Positions 35,705-47,495 of a stretch of DNA of 64,000 nucleotides are shown one piece after another (the first letter of the stretch is position 1; each line of letters opens with the position of its first letter). The DNA comes from Edaphochlamys debaryana (lineage: Eukaryota > Chlorophyta > Chlorophyceae > Chlamydomonadales), in NCBI GenBank assembly GCA_016858145.1, contig JAEHOE010000014.1:1240001-1304000 (forward strand). The letters are read 5' to 3'. The notes beneath the pieces were generated by a model. It was not told where the DNA came from. It saw only the letters and a program-made list of their open reading frames with translations, and ran no database searches. The position numbers and the translations under genes were made by a program.

Positions 35705-37273
35705 CTCACAGCATACTGGGAGGATGGCCGCACGCGGACGGCGAGGCAGCTGCCATGCCTGGGACGGGGTACCCCAGGTCTGCACGCTGCGTCTCCTCCT
35801 CGTCCTCCTCCAGCTCCAGCTCCTGCGGCCTGCAGCCCCGGTGGCGGGGCGGGGCCTGCCGGGCAGTGCAGGGGTGGCGAGACCGGGGCCGAGGTGGGAG
35901 CTGCGGGGGCTGAGGGTGCGTTGGCAGGGGCTTGGCTGCAGCGATGGGCTGTGCCGCATGGCGCGTGGCGCCTGGCCTGGAAGGCGTGATGGGGGGCGGG
36001 GGCGTTGGGGGCAGGAGCTTAGGCTACTGATGCATCATGCATGCAAGGAAGCGTGCGGCATCTCTGGTGGCTGGCTGCGATGGAAGGCTGCATGCGTGCG
36101 CCCGCAACATGGGGGGAATAGGGTGGCGCTAGCAGGCGCGCTGAGGACTGCAAAGTTGTGTGCGTGCTGCAGTACATTTTAGCGTCACGGCGGCCGTGAC
36201 CTTGACTATTGCGTCACTGTTCATGACCATCAATGACAGATGATGGTGCGGTGCGGGGTATCCAAGTGTGTGCAGGTGTGTCGAACTGGGGAGCGGGCAG
36301 CGGGAGCGCTGGGGGAGCTCGGAGGACCGCCCTGCAGTGCCGGCAGCGGCTGGGGGCCCACTGGCCTGGTGGGGGAGCGAATGGTGGGGGCATCAGCCCT
36401 AGAAGGGCACTGCCTGGAGCCCTGGTCAACTGCGTGCTGCATCGTGTCACGTGTCGGCTCAATGGTCCTTTGCTGGCGGCTGGCTGGCTGGCTGCCGGCC
36501 CTGCCGAGGAAGAGCTATCCCGACGAAAAATTTGTCTGGAAGACTGGAACGCGCCGAAGGTAGTCCGGCCAGAGTGCCGGGGGCCAGGGGGGTTCCATGC
36601 TCGCCGGGGCTGTGCACTGGCTGTGCAGCGTAGTCGAGGGCCAGGGCCCAGGGGGAATGGACGAATGGGGGCAGCGGGGGATTCTGTGCTCGCAGGGGCT
36701 GTGCAGCGTAGTCCGGACGATGATGAAGGGGGATGCAGCTGAGCGCGCTGTCGCAACGCGAGAGAAGAAGGCAGGGTGCCAGCAATGCGCATCGCCGAGG
36801 CAGGGGCTAACCTAGGGGCAGCCGCGCGCGCAAACGGTACTTTCCTGGCTCTTGGTGTCGAGGCCCCCGGTGTTGTGCGTGCAGGCGGCCGCCAGTCCCG
36901 CTAGAGCGCGTTGGCCCACCTGTGATCAATGTGAAGCGCAGCGTCGATGGGGGCAGCGGGGGATGAGGGGGATGCGGTTGGAACGGGGGTCCTCCTTCTG
37001 GCCGCACCCGCATTTTGGGCCACAGCGCACTAGAACAACCACATTTGCAACAACGATAACGCTTTGGAAGTTAGCTGAGCACGAGACAGCCTGAAGCAGC
37101 TCGGGGCAGCTGCTCCACTAGGCACGAGCACTGCGCGGCTTTCGCTCGTTCCCTTTGTTCTGCTTGCGTACTTACACGCTTGCCACCCTCGAGAGACCGC
37201 TAGATAACTCTCGCGAACATCGCCGCTGAGCGCATCGAAGCGCTCGAGCTGCACCCAGAGCCGCCGACAGCAA
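35705..37273. other. Intergenic with a dispersed repeat copy
   Basis: The left part is the 3' flank of HPRT. A copy of a dispersed repeat lies at 36689-36809. The right end, up to 37273, should contain the promoter of the F-box-like gene, and AT content rises from about 37020 to 37200. No gene is supported. Confidence 0.45.
36689..36809 (+). repeat. Dispersed repeat family, copy 1
   Basis: The sequence from CTCGCAGGGGCTGTGCAGCG to GAGGCAGGGGCTAAC recurs on the opposite strand at 61061-61200 and in part at 60167-60219. Shared blocks include GGGGGATGCAGCTGA and GAGAAGAAGGCAGGGT. Copies are diverged, with indels. It is probably an old non-coding mobile-element family. Confidence 0.7.
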
Positions 37274-40200
37274 ATGATGCAACAATGTGGACCCTCTGCA
37301 TCCCCGGAGGTCCGGGCTGGGCTCGCTCCGACAGCGGAGCCGAGTCTCCCCGCAATCGATGCTTCCATCGCGTGGACGCCCGACCTGGTGGGGCGGATGG
37401 CTGCCTTCCTGGCCTCCAACGAGGTTGCGTGCCTGCGGCTGGTGAACAAGGCTGCGGAAAATCGACTCGCGGGCGCCAACATCGACCTCTCGCAGCCCCT
37501 CCCCTCCCCGGCCTTCCGGCTGCTCCTATCGCCGGCCGGGTGCCGGGCCCTGACCACCGGGCAACGCAGGGAGGTGGTCAGACTCGCGGCCCGCAGCAAT
37601 GACGTCACGAATCTGGAGCTGGCGGCGGCGGCGACGGGCATACAGCCAGGCGCTCTGGACTTCAAGTTGGAGGTGGCCGCCGCCGCGGCGGGCGCAATGA
37701 ACTGTTGCCGCTACCTCGACCCATCCGCCTCCAGTTGGACTGCTGCCAGAGCTGCGGGGAAGAATGGGCATGAGACCGTGATTGCTTGGGCCCTGGAGGC
37801 TTGTGATACAGATGACCGCTTCGAGATCGCCCGGGAAGCCGCCCTGGGTGCTGCGGAGGGCGGGCACGTGGCTCTGCTGGAGCGCGTGCTGCGGCAGTTC
37901 CCGCCCCTCTCAGCTGCGGAAGCCGCATACGAAGCCGCATGTGCGCAGGCGTGCGCGGACGCGGCAGCGCTTGATGCAGCTTCCGCGAAGGCTGCTGCGG
38001 CGCAGGTCGCCGCAGCCCTGGCTGCTGATGACCCGGCGGCATGTCAGGCGGCGGCGGCGGCGGCGAAAGCTATTGCGGCCGCCGCTCGTGGCACCAAAGC
38101 AGCTGTGGCTGCAGCAAAAGCAGCCGCCCGGGCCGGCACTGTGGCAGCCAATGCGGCGGCGGCAGCGGAGGTGGCACCAGCTCCGGCGACGGCAACGTAC
38201 AGGGCGGTAGCTTCCGCGGACGCGGCCGCGCTTAAGGCTAGCGAGGCTAGCAGCAGAGCATGGGCCGCACAGGATGCGGCCGGAAGGGCAGCACGCTTGG
38301 CACGGGATACGGCCGACAGGGCAGCGGCGGCCAGCAAGGTTGACGGCGGGGAGGGCACCGAGGGGGGCAGCGAGGAGGAGGGCGAGGGCCGAGTGGCAGC
38401 CAGGAAGGTTGAGAGTGGTGAGGGCGAGGGGAAAGGCGCGGAGGGCGAGGGGGCAAGCGAGGGGGCCGCCGACGGGGTCAGCGCTCAGGGCACCAATGAC
38501 GTCAGCCAGGCGGTCAGCAAGGCGAAGAGGGTGAAGTATAAGGGGGAGCAGGTCCACGTGGATGGCCCGCTCCTCCGCGCAGCCCTGTCCGGCTGCGACC
38601 TGGCGACCGTCGAGCTGCTGTGCTGTGGGCTGGGCCTGGAGGGGGCCGTGCGGGCCTGCTGGTCTGACGAGGGCGAGATCGCTGAGCTGCTGCTGGAGGC
38701 CATGCATGCAGCGCTGTACAGCTCCAGCCACGACTGGCAGGCCAAGGCCGAGCGGGTCTTGGCGGCCGGAAGGGCGCTGGACGCCGACTGCTTTGAGGAC
38801 GGTGCGCTTTTCGCTCCCGCATTCGGCACCGCCCGCGACTGTTGCGGGGAGGAGCTGGTGGAGCGGTACACGTGGCTGAAGGCGCGTGGCTTTTGGGCCG
38901 ACGTGTGGGAAAACGCGTGGGAATATGCAAGAGACGCTCTCGTGGAGGCGGTAAGCGCAGCTATGCTTGCCACAAGGGTCTGGGGAGGGGCCGGGGAGCC
39001 TGCGTAGAAACGGTTTTGCCGTAGCGGTTGTTGCCCCCGAGTCGCACCGTGGACTTGAACCCCTGAGTTTCGAGCCTGGTGTAGTTACGAAGTCCTCCCC
39101 TCCCCCTATCTACCATCGCCTCCACTGCGCAGGGGCGCAGTGCGGCTGCTGTGCGGTGGCTGCTGCTGGAGGAGGGCGTGGAAGCTGCGCACCCCCTGGG
39201 ACCATGGGATCAGGCTCAAGTGCTACGGGGGTATGCCGAGGGGGGCCACGTGACTGCGCTGGAGGTGGTGAAGCAGGTGCGCCGGGAACGGGATTGCGAC
39301 AGGGACAGGGCCGCGCAGACGGTGGGGGGCTTGGTTCGGCTCCTTACTGCTCTCCCGTCCTCACCCCCACAAGTTTAGGTTCCAGTTCCCTAGACCTCGC
39401 TCCGTGGGAACATCAACCCATCCTGCTCGCCTCGGATCCGTGCAGGAGGGCTGGCAGCTCAATCTCGTCACTCTCTTCGAAGCCGCGGCTAACCAGCTGG
39501 CAGTGGAGGAGTGGGTCTGCGACCAGGTGTGCATGGGCGCGCGGGGGCTTGGTGCTGCTGCGGGCGACAAGGGCAAGGATCCTCGGGCGGGCATGAGGGG
39601 TGAGGATGGCTCCCGCACAGGCTTGCCCGCATCCATCCCCCCGTGTCCCTGTCACCCCCAGCTTGCCTGGCCTGCCGACGACCACGAGACCACCGGCAAG
39701 CTCCTGCACTTCGCATGCGAGCGGGGCCACGTGGGGCCCATGCGCCGGCTGGCCGGGCGCCTGCGGGCGCAGGGGAAGCTCGGCGAGCACTGGGATGCGC
39801 GCGCCAGCACGGGGCGTTCAGCGTGGTGTGCTGTGGCGGGCTCTGGCTGCGTGGCGGCGGCGGAGCTGCTGGCCGAGCTGGGCTGCCCCAAGCCGGTGAG
39901 GGCACGGAGGGCCGGGTGGCTCGCATGGGCGGGCTCGGTAGCAGGCACTAGCCAGCTTTGCGCTGCGCGCCCCAGCTTGCTCAACCCCGATGCTCTTACT
40001 GTTCATGCCTTGCCCGATCCTCCGTACACAGACGGACGGGTCGCCATACAAGGCGGTTGCTGAGCGGTTGGGCGATCAGCCGTGGTGGATGTTCCCTGCG
40101 CTGCACGGCCTGGGCGTGGGCTTTGGCCCCGCGGAGGAGGGGCTGCTGGCCAAGTGCGCCCTGGTACAGCCGGGAGGGGCGTGGTGGTTGCATAGGTGGG

Positions 40201-40631
40201 ATCTCAGGTGGGGTGAACAGATGCGCGGCCTCGATTGGCTGCTGGCGGCGGGCTGCCCGGTCGCCGACTGGGCCGAGCTGGAGGCCAAGGTTGTGGCGCA
40301 TACCTCATCGCAATACTTGAACCCGCACCCGGAGTACTCGGAGGCGGTGCTGGCGTGGGTTCGGGAGCAGCGGGCCCGGCTGGGCTCGGGGCAGGCGTGT
40401 GCGGCCGCAGCAGCGGCGGGGTCCGTTCCAGCGGACGCCGCCGCACAGCCCTCGGGAGGCAGCCAGGCCGCAGCCGAGGAGGGGCTGAGCAGGAGCCTGC
40501 TGGCGGAGGGGCCGACAGCGGCGCTGGCTGGCGCCGTGGCCGGCGCTACAGCTGCGGCGGGGGCGGGGGCCTCCGTCGCCGACGCGCCAACGGAGCCCAG
40601 CGGTGCGGAGCCGTCGCAGCCGCAGCAATAA
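37274..40631 (+). CDS. F-box-like / ankyrin-like repeat protein
   Basis: Five exons: 37274-38950, 39133-39276, 39446-39526, 39662-39895 and 40032-40631, all phase-0 junctions, about 911 residues, stop TAA. Residues 37-66 (DLVGRMAAFLASNEVACLRLVNKAAENRL) fit the two-helix F-box-like pattern. Further on come helix-pair repeats that look like degenerate ankyrin repeats: AAEGGHVALLERVL, AEGGHVTALEVVK, ACERGHVGPMRRLAG and VAGSGCVAAAELLAELG, with GLDWLLAAGCPVADW near the end. About residues 205-360 form a long Ala-rich insert, followed by a Glu/Gly-rich stretch. F-box/ankyrin proteins usually select substrates for ubiquitin ligases, but that role is inferred only. The start is the first ATG; a second ATG follows immediately. 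Confidence 0.6.
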
Positions 40632-41965
40632 TCTGAGATACGGTGAGCACCCCCGCGTCCGCGGCTACAGCCGCCATGCTGGCTCCCTCTGGCTGTGACC
40701 CCACCGCAAGCCTGCCTGTCGCTGTGCCGCCGCCGCCACGCCCGCCACACCCCTGCCCGAGCGCCAGCCCCACTGATCTTCCGGTCCACCACTCGTCCTC
40801 CTGCGTGCTCCCCGCCCGCCCCAGCGCAGGCGCTCCATGCCCCGCGGACCTGGGCCCTTGTCCGGCCCCGCGCCCGGTGGAGCTCGGCGCTGGCCTCACT
40901 CCCCCGTTCGTCCTCGTGGGCTGGGGACCGGCGTAGGCGGCCGTGGTGGCGGCAGGCGCGGCTGCTGGCATGGCCAATCTTGTAGATAGCTGGTTCCCCC
41001 GGGGGCTGCCTGTAGCTGGGTTGTGGGCCTGACCCGGCCGATGCGTCACATGTAGCAGCGGCGCAGGGAGGGCGCAGCTGGCGCGTTGTCGCTGGGGGTG
41101 GCTGTGGACCCGTGCGTCTGGCGTGGCGGACAGAGGACAAGATAGAATGGGTGGTGTTCGGCTTTTGGGGCTGCAGTGACTGAGCGCGGGCATAGCATAG
41201 GGACTATGCCCGGATGCCGCCCGGCCCTTGACTGAATGTCTGATGAAGCGAGTGCACCGCATGCATGCATGCAGTGGGTTGACTGGACGCAATTGGTAAT
41301 CAGGCTTCGGCGGCCTTCCACGGCAGTCTTGATGGGGCGCCCTCGGCTGCTGGCTGGGTTACGCAGCCGAGCCCGTTGTTTGCTTGTTGAGCATGCGTGC
41401 ATCCGGTCATCCTTGTCTGCCGCTGTCGCCAGCTATCGCCGGGGCCCTTCCTTGTGCATGCTCCGACCCCACTCCATAAGCCGGCCCTCAAGACTCTATC
41501 TAGTCCGCTGCACCCACTAGTAGCTGCCACACACGAGCGCGGCCTGTCAGGCACGCAGGGGCCATCAGGGCTTGCAGTAGTGTTCATAGGGCTCGCTTGG
41601 CGTGGGCACGCCGACGTTAACGCAGCCTGCCGCTCGCCCCGTCACGACCAGCACACCAACCCGCCGCCGCATCGTGATCAGTAGGTAGTCGAAAGTCACT
41701 CTCGCAGCTCCCACACTCCCGCTTGTCTTGCTAGCTCGTGCGTGCGTTTGCAAAACCCGCCTCTCCCCACACTGCTGGTTGAAGTGCAGTGCCCATTCGT
41801 CCTGTCGCACGCCCACGCCCGCAGGCCTCTCGCTCAGAGCGTCAAGGGCCATGCATGGCTCCAGCCCCTCCAGCCCCCTTCCCGGTCTTCCTCGGAAGCA
41901 AGCAAAGGCCTCGACCACCGCCCGCCCCCGGCCTCCCGCCCCCGGCCTCCCGCACCCGCTCCGCT
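40632..41965. other. Convergent intergenic region
   Basis: This lies between the 3' ends of the F-box-like gene (+) and the unrecognised gene ending at 42293 (-). It holds two 3' untranslated regions. No further gene, RNA or repeat was recognised. Confidence 0.45.
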
Positions 41966-42300
41966 CCTCAGCGCCCCCCCCCCGAGCCCGCCTCAGCGCC
42001 CCCCCCCCGAGCCCGCCTCAGCGCCCCCCCCCGAGCCCGCCTCAGCGCCCCCCCCCGAGCCCGCCTCAGCGCCCCCCCCCCCGAGCCCGCCTCAGCGCCC
42101 CCCCCCCGAGCCCGCCTCAGCGCCCCCCCCCCGAGCCCGCCTCAGCGCCCCCCCCCCGAGCCCGCCTCAGCGCCCCCCCCCCCGAGCCCGCCTCAGCGCC
42201 CCCCCCCCCGGGCCCGCCTCAGCGCCCCCCCCCCGAGCCCGCCTCAGCGCCCCCCCCCCGAGCCCGCCTCAGCGCCCCCCCCCGAGCCCGCCTCAGCGCA
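41966..42300. repeat. C-rich minisatellite, about 14 copies of a 23-25-bp unit
   Basis: The unit is CGAGCCCGCCTCAGCG followed by 7 to 10 C; length varies only in the C-run. One copy has GGGCCC in place of GAGCCC. The last copy overlaps the stop codon of the minus-strand gene at 42293 (the TGA is read from its CTCAGCG sequence). On that strand the transcript's 3' untranslated region would be a run of G-rich repeats. Confidence 0.95.
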
Positions 42301-45300
42301 CGAGGTTCAGCACGCGCTGCAGCCCGGCCTTGACCTCCGCCACCTTGAACCAGGCCACCGTGCAGCCGCGGTAGTACTCGTAGTCGTCGTGGGTCTGGGG
42401 GGGAAGGGGCGGGGAGGGAGGGGCAGGCCAGGCCCGGGGGCAGTGGAGGGCAAGGGGGTCAGGACAAAGCAAATCTGCGCACACCTGAGCACAGGAAGGG
42501 GAGGGGAGGGGAGCGGAGCGGAGAGTGCACGGTGCGCGCGGTTGATAAGGAGGTAAGGAGGTGGGCGCGCAGCAGCTGTGTGCGTAGTACGGAGGGCTCA
42601 GCGCATGTGTCCATCCAGCGGGACCCCCTCACCTGCGGGCACATGAGCTCGAGCTCGGTGTTGACCTGCTACATCTCGACGCCGGCCTGAGGGAGGAGTA
42701 GGGGAGGACCTAATGCGTCAGGTCCGCAGGGCGAGCGGCCCACAAGAGACGGGCGTAGCAGTACCGGTATCACTGAGGATAGGCCCTTCATTAGTTCCGC
42801 ATCTATTTGTCGATTCGATTGCGCACCTAACTGCTTCCAGACCTTGACCAGGTGTGGGGGCGCCACGCAGAAGCCGCAGCGGATGCCATTCTCGAAGTCA
42901 TGGTTGGACGTCCCGTGCATGAGGCCGATGGACATGGCGAGGCGGTCCTCGGAGGACCAGGCGATGGTGTTGCCCTCGGCGCCGCCCCCTGCTGGGTGGG
43001 GGGAGCGCGCATGCAGACGCAAGGAAGCGGGGCTGAGAAGGCAGGAGCGAGCGGAAGAAGGGCTAGGAGAGTGCAATACGAGTGGCCGCGCCAGATTGTG
43101 TGCTTGCTGCGTGGTGCCCGAGCCTGCCGTGACGACGACCCACGTCCGCCACCCACCCGCCAGGCTGGGGAGCACGGAGGTGAGCACCACCTGCCGGGCC
43201 CATACTTCCATGCGCTAATCCAAGCGGTAGTCCCTGCCGTGGGGAGGAGCGGGCGGGCAGGAAGAGGGGGGAGGGGAGATTTAGTGGTCGGGTAATTGAC
43301 GCGGCGTCAAAACCGTGCGCTGTACTGGCATCATGACGTGCACACAAGCCAGGCATGCCAGCCCCGGCCTCACCGCAGGGCCTCGGGGTCCTCGAACCTG
43401 TAGATGCCCGAGGCGATCATGTTGGTCCCAAAGCTGGCGACGAGGCAGCCCACCGCCGGCCCCACCGCCTCCTCCATGGAGGCCTCCCCAGCCGCCACCG
43501 ACAGCAGCGCCGCGGCCATGTTGAGGCACGGGTCCACCTGCGCATGTGGGGGACGACGGGGCGGGGCACAGGTGGGGTCGCACACGAGACCCAGCCCCTG
43601 CCACCCCCCCCGACCCCCGCCCAGAGCCCCCCGGGCAGTGTTGCTATCTTGTTTCGATTTCTCGAACAAGTTTACGTTGGTTGGAACTTTCCCGGCGGTT
43701 TCTCGCAGAAAGATCTGAGCAAATGTAACACTTTCCTTGGAATCCACACAAGTTCTGGGTCCAGGGCCAGCCCGGGGGGGGGGGCCCTTGGGGACTGCTG
43801 TGCGCTCAGTGAAAGACTGCGTGCCAACATGCGCTGGCCGTCAAAGGCAGCGTTGTGGCGGGCGCATGGGGGTCTGGGCGGGACAGGTGTCTGCCGTAGC
43901 CACGCACCCCACCTCAACGGGGTTCTGGACCTAACATCTGACCCGTGCTGGCGCAAACAAGATGGGTGTCAGCTTCCTCGAAGCTGGAAAATGGGCTGAG
44001 CCCGAGATTGGCTGGGCAGCGCGTCGTGCGTGCGGGCACGGTGCAGAGCGCGGGGGACGTGCGGCGCGCTCCGCGCGATGCTCCGGGGGTACCGGGGTCG
44101 GAGGATGGACGCGGGGTGAAACACATTACCACGCCCACCGGCGACAAAGTGTTCCAAGTAACTGTCCTTGAGAGATATGAGTTGCTGGGGCTCAGCCCAA
44201 AAGTTCTGTCCGTCAACGAACATTTCGGCCCAGCCGACCGGAAGGATTTGCGAAACCCTCGCCACGGATGATAGCAACACTGCCCCCGGGACGCACCTCA
44301 AGGCGCGCCATGCCAGCAGGCAGACCGTGGCGTGGGCTGCGGGCGGGGCTGTGTGCCCGACCAGCAGCCGCTCAGCGGCGTTGACGTCCTCCCGGGTGCG
44401 GGCCACGAAGACGGCCACCGTCCTCTGGCCGACCTGTAGGCCAGAAGGACGGGGGAGGGCGCAAGATCGAGGGGAATGCGTCAGGGGAAGGTGGGACGTA
44501 GCTTGCGGGCGGGCCCTTAGAGCTCCTAGGCTCCCCTGTCTCCCTTCCCGTTCCGTCCCTTCCAGGGCCCTGCGCGACCCGGCCCGCCTTCAAGGCCCCG
44601 CACATGCCTCACCTTGAAGCGCGTGCTGAGTGTGGGTGAGGTGCCCTCGCCCAGCAGGTCAAAGCCGCCCCCGCCGTCGTCACCAGGATCCCCCTTGGCC
44701 TCGCCGTCAGCCTCCCCCGCCCCCTGCCCCTCGGCCTCCGGCTCCCATAGCTCTGCCGCCTCAGCGCTGGGGCCCCCCTCCGCAGAGGGTGGCTCCTGGC
44801 CGCCCTCCCCGCCCGCGGCCTCCACCATGCCCATCTCCACCTCGCCGCCACCGCCCTGCAGCGGCTGAGGTGCCGCTGCTATCGCTGCCGCCGGCACCCT
44901 TCCGCACAGCTCCGTCCGGACGGCGACCACGGTGGCTTGCACCGCGGCAGCGGAGGCCGCGGCGGCGTCAGCGGCCCGCTTGGTGTTCTCAACCACTGGG
45001 CGCAGCGCTGCGGCGGTGGCGGGCGGCAGCGCATGCTTGGCGCGCCTCAGCAGCTCCTGCGGCCCCAGCACCAGCAACCTGTGCTCCACACTGTGCAGGG
45101 CGCCAGCCACCGCGGCGGCAGAGGCCGCAGCATCTGCAGCCACCGCGTCGGCGGCGGCCGCGGCGGCGGCAGCAGCCCGCTGGGTGTCCTCGAGCAGGGA
45201 GGCCAGCGCCGCGGTCTCCGCGGGCGGCAGCGCTGTCACGGCGGCCGCAGAGGCCGCTGCCGCCGCCGCCGCGGCCGCGCTGGCGTGGTGAGCCGTGGTG

Positions 45301-46465
45301 CTGAGCGTCCGCAGCTCTTCTGCCGCGCAGGAGATGAGGCCAGAGGGGCAACAGGGCTTCAGCACCCACAGGCAGGTCTTGTCGGCCGTCGCAGCCAGTT
45401 CAGCCGCTGCAGCTGCATGTGCCCTGGCCACATCGCGTCGCAGCTGCAGCATGGCGGGCAGGTCGGAAGCCGCCGCGGCGGTGGAGGGGCCGGCGGCAGC
45501 GCCGGTGGCAGCGGCGGCGGCGGCGGTGGTGACATTAGGAAGGGCGGTGGCGATGCCGGCGGGGCCGCCGGCGGCGGGGGCTGTGATGACGGCGGTGGTG
45601 GTGGCGGCACCAGCGGGGGCGACGGCGCGGCGCTGCAGGGCAGCCGAAGGCATGGGGAGGAGCAGCATGGCGGGCAGGTCGGTGGCCGCCATGGCGGAGG
45701 GGCCGGCGGCGGCGGCGGCGGGGTTGGTGAAGGGGCCGGCAACGATGCTGGCGGGGGCGCCGGCCGTGTTGGTCGGGGGCCAGCGGCGGCGGCAGTGCAG
45801 GGGGTGGCGGTGTCGATGTTGGAGGTGTCACCGGCGGGGGGGACAGCAGCACAGCGCTGCGGGGCAGGAGGGGCGGGGGCCGGGGGAACGTGGAGGGTGG
45901 CGGTCGGTCGGTGAGTGGGTAGGCAAGCGGCACACGACTGACACGAGATGGATGTGGGTTGGCTGGGGGGCCAAGCCCTGATGTGGGTCGGCCCATAACA
46001 AAGCACTGGGGTGGCACTGGGGAAGCCTGCGGAGGCCCGGCCCTACCTTGGCCTGGCCCCCCCGAGTCGGCGTTGGCCCCGCCCCCGCCGCCGCCCCCGC
46101 CTGGTCCATCTTAAAGATGCCCCCAATCCTGCGCGCCCAAGGGGGGCTGACGGGGGCCTGGGCGAAGTCCGCATCAGCGGCGGCCTGCGGGAGGGCCGGG
46201 AGGGGGGCGGAGCGCGAAGGGGGATCGCAGTAAGCAGCCGCGGGCGGGGTCAACGCAGCAGAGGCCTGGACACACATACACCAACGGCGCTCAACGCTTC
46301 CGCGGCGACCAGGGCAGCAACAGCCTCGCGCTACAGCCTGGACGCCTGCCAACAGCCTGGCAACGCTTTCGCGGCGATCTGGGCAGAGGCCGCAACAGCC
46401 TCGCGCTGCAGCCCTCGCGCAGCTCCCACCCGCGCGCTCACCCGGGGCTTCTTGAAGGCCTCCAT
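42293..46465 (-). pseudogene. Unrecognised multi-exon gene with two in-frame UAG codons
   Basis: Minus-strand exons seen: 46465-46442 (MEAFKKPR), 46184-46047, an Ala-rich exon from about 45632 to 44613, 44433-44297, 43537-43374, 43233-43157, 42988-42843, 42686-42633 and 42394-42293 (TGA). Junctions from 43374 to the end keep phase perfectly and give natural-looking sequence (IYRFEDPEALR, SIGLMHGTSNHDFENGIRC, DDYEYYRGCTVAWFKVAE), yet UAG occurs in frame at 43217-43215 and 42671-42669. Each is one C-to-T change from CAG (Gln). The junction 44297 to 43537 does not keep phase, so an exon is missing or disrupted there. The Ala-rich exon looks helical, possibly coiled coil. I do not recognise the family. 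It is most simply a recently inactivated gene; recoding or sequence error are alternatives. Confidence 0.5.
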
Positions 46466-47495
46466 CCTGCTCCAGCACAGACCCGAGCGCACGAGCAGCC
46501 ACAACGCCTGTGTGAGCTCGTGTGAGCAGCAGCGGCGGAGCGGGAGCGCGCCGCGGTGCGACGCAAGCGCGCGGCTCCGCTGGTTGCTTGTTGCTGCAGG
46601 CCCTTGCTAGCTGCGATCGGTTGGAGCTATCGTGTAGGCAAGCGTGCAAGGTATGCTCAAGGGGAAAGACTCGAGTGCTAGCACCCCGATGAGGTTCAAG
46701 TGCCATGCGCTGGGCCCGATCACCCCGCACGGCCGCACCCGTCCACCAGGGCTTTGGGGCACGGAGCAGGCGCAGAGCTCCATCCGTCATCGTTCCATGC
46801 GCCGCCCAGAGCACCCCTGCAGTCGGGCTTGGGATGGCAGGAGCGGTTGCCCAGCCTTCCAGCACGGGCGCACGCACACTGCGCAAGCGTGCGCAAGACT
46901 TCCTTGCCCACTGCACCCTCGACCCCCCTGCAGTCGAGCACTGTCGCCCTTCATTCCCCGCGGAGACTCCGGAGATGCAGGCGCTGCCGTGGGCCTATCG
47001 CAGCCTCGCAGCCTGGGTGGGCCGTGAGTCCCGTGACCCGCGAACGTGACCCGTGAGGGGTGCTATCTATCTAGCTGTGCGTAGAGGAGGCCAGGGGTGG
47101 GCTGCGGGGCCCGATAGATCAACCCCGGCCCGCACGGCCGCACCCCGTCCCCCAGGGGTTTTGGCACGGAGTAGTGGCCCGGCGGAGTGGGCTGTGACTA
47201 ATATCTGGGGTTGAGACGGTAGTGACGGCCACGCTGGGTGGAGGACGCCCAGGACCCCCGGCGGGTTTGGTCACTGGGTGTGTTGACCGGCTCAAAATGG
47301 AGGTATGGAGCGTTGAACCCCGACAGATAAGAGCGTTTGACCACGTTGCGTGATCCTGCCTTGCTTACATGTCGCCAGTTCGCTTGCGGTTTCCGCTTTC
47401 TTTTGCACCACGATAACCCCACTCCCAAACCCTGACACCCGACTCCACCCCCAATGCCTCCATTGCATTCCCCCAAGCCCCCAGCATTGCGCTCA
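46466..47495. other. Intergenic with a duplicated segment
   Basis: Two related segments lie at 46712-46766 and 47107-47170, sharing GCACGGCCGCACCC, GTCC(A/C)CCAGGG and GGCACGGAG. A TGTAA motif on the minus strand at 47365-47369 is a candidate polyadenylation signal for the gene ending at 47496. No gene is supported. Confidence 0.5.
47365..47369 (-). promoter_or_regulatory. Candidate TGTAA polyadenylation signal
   Basis: TGTAA is the usual polyadenylation signal in volvocine green algae. This one lies about 130 bases past the stop codon of the small charged protein gene. The motif is only 5 bases, so chance occurrence is possible. Confidence 0.35.

Noticed and set aside
41966..42300. CRISPR-like array of short repeats
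   Set aside because: There are no unique spacers; units abut with only C-run length variation, and the genome is eukaryotic.
42633..43233. Reassignment of UAG to Gln in the nuclear code
   Set aside because: UAG terminates MIC60 exactly at the family's expected end and none of the other genes has an in-frame UAG, so a general code change is not supported.
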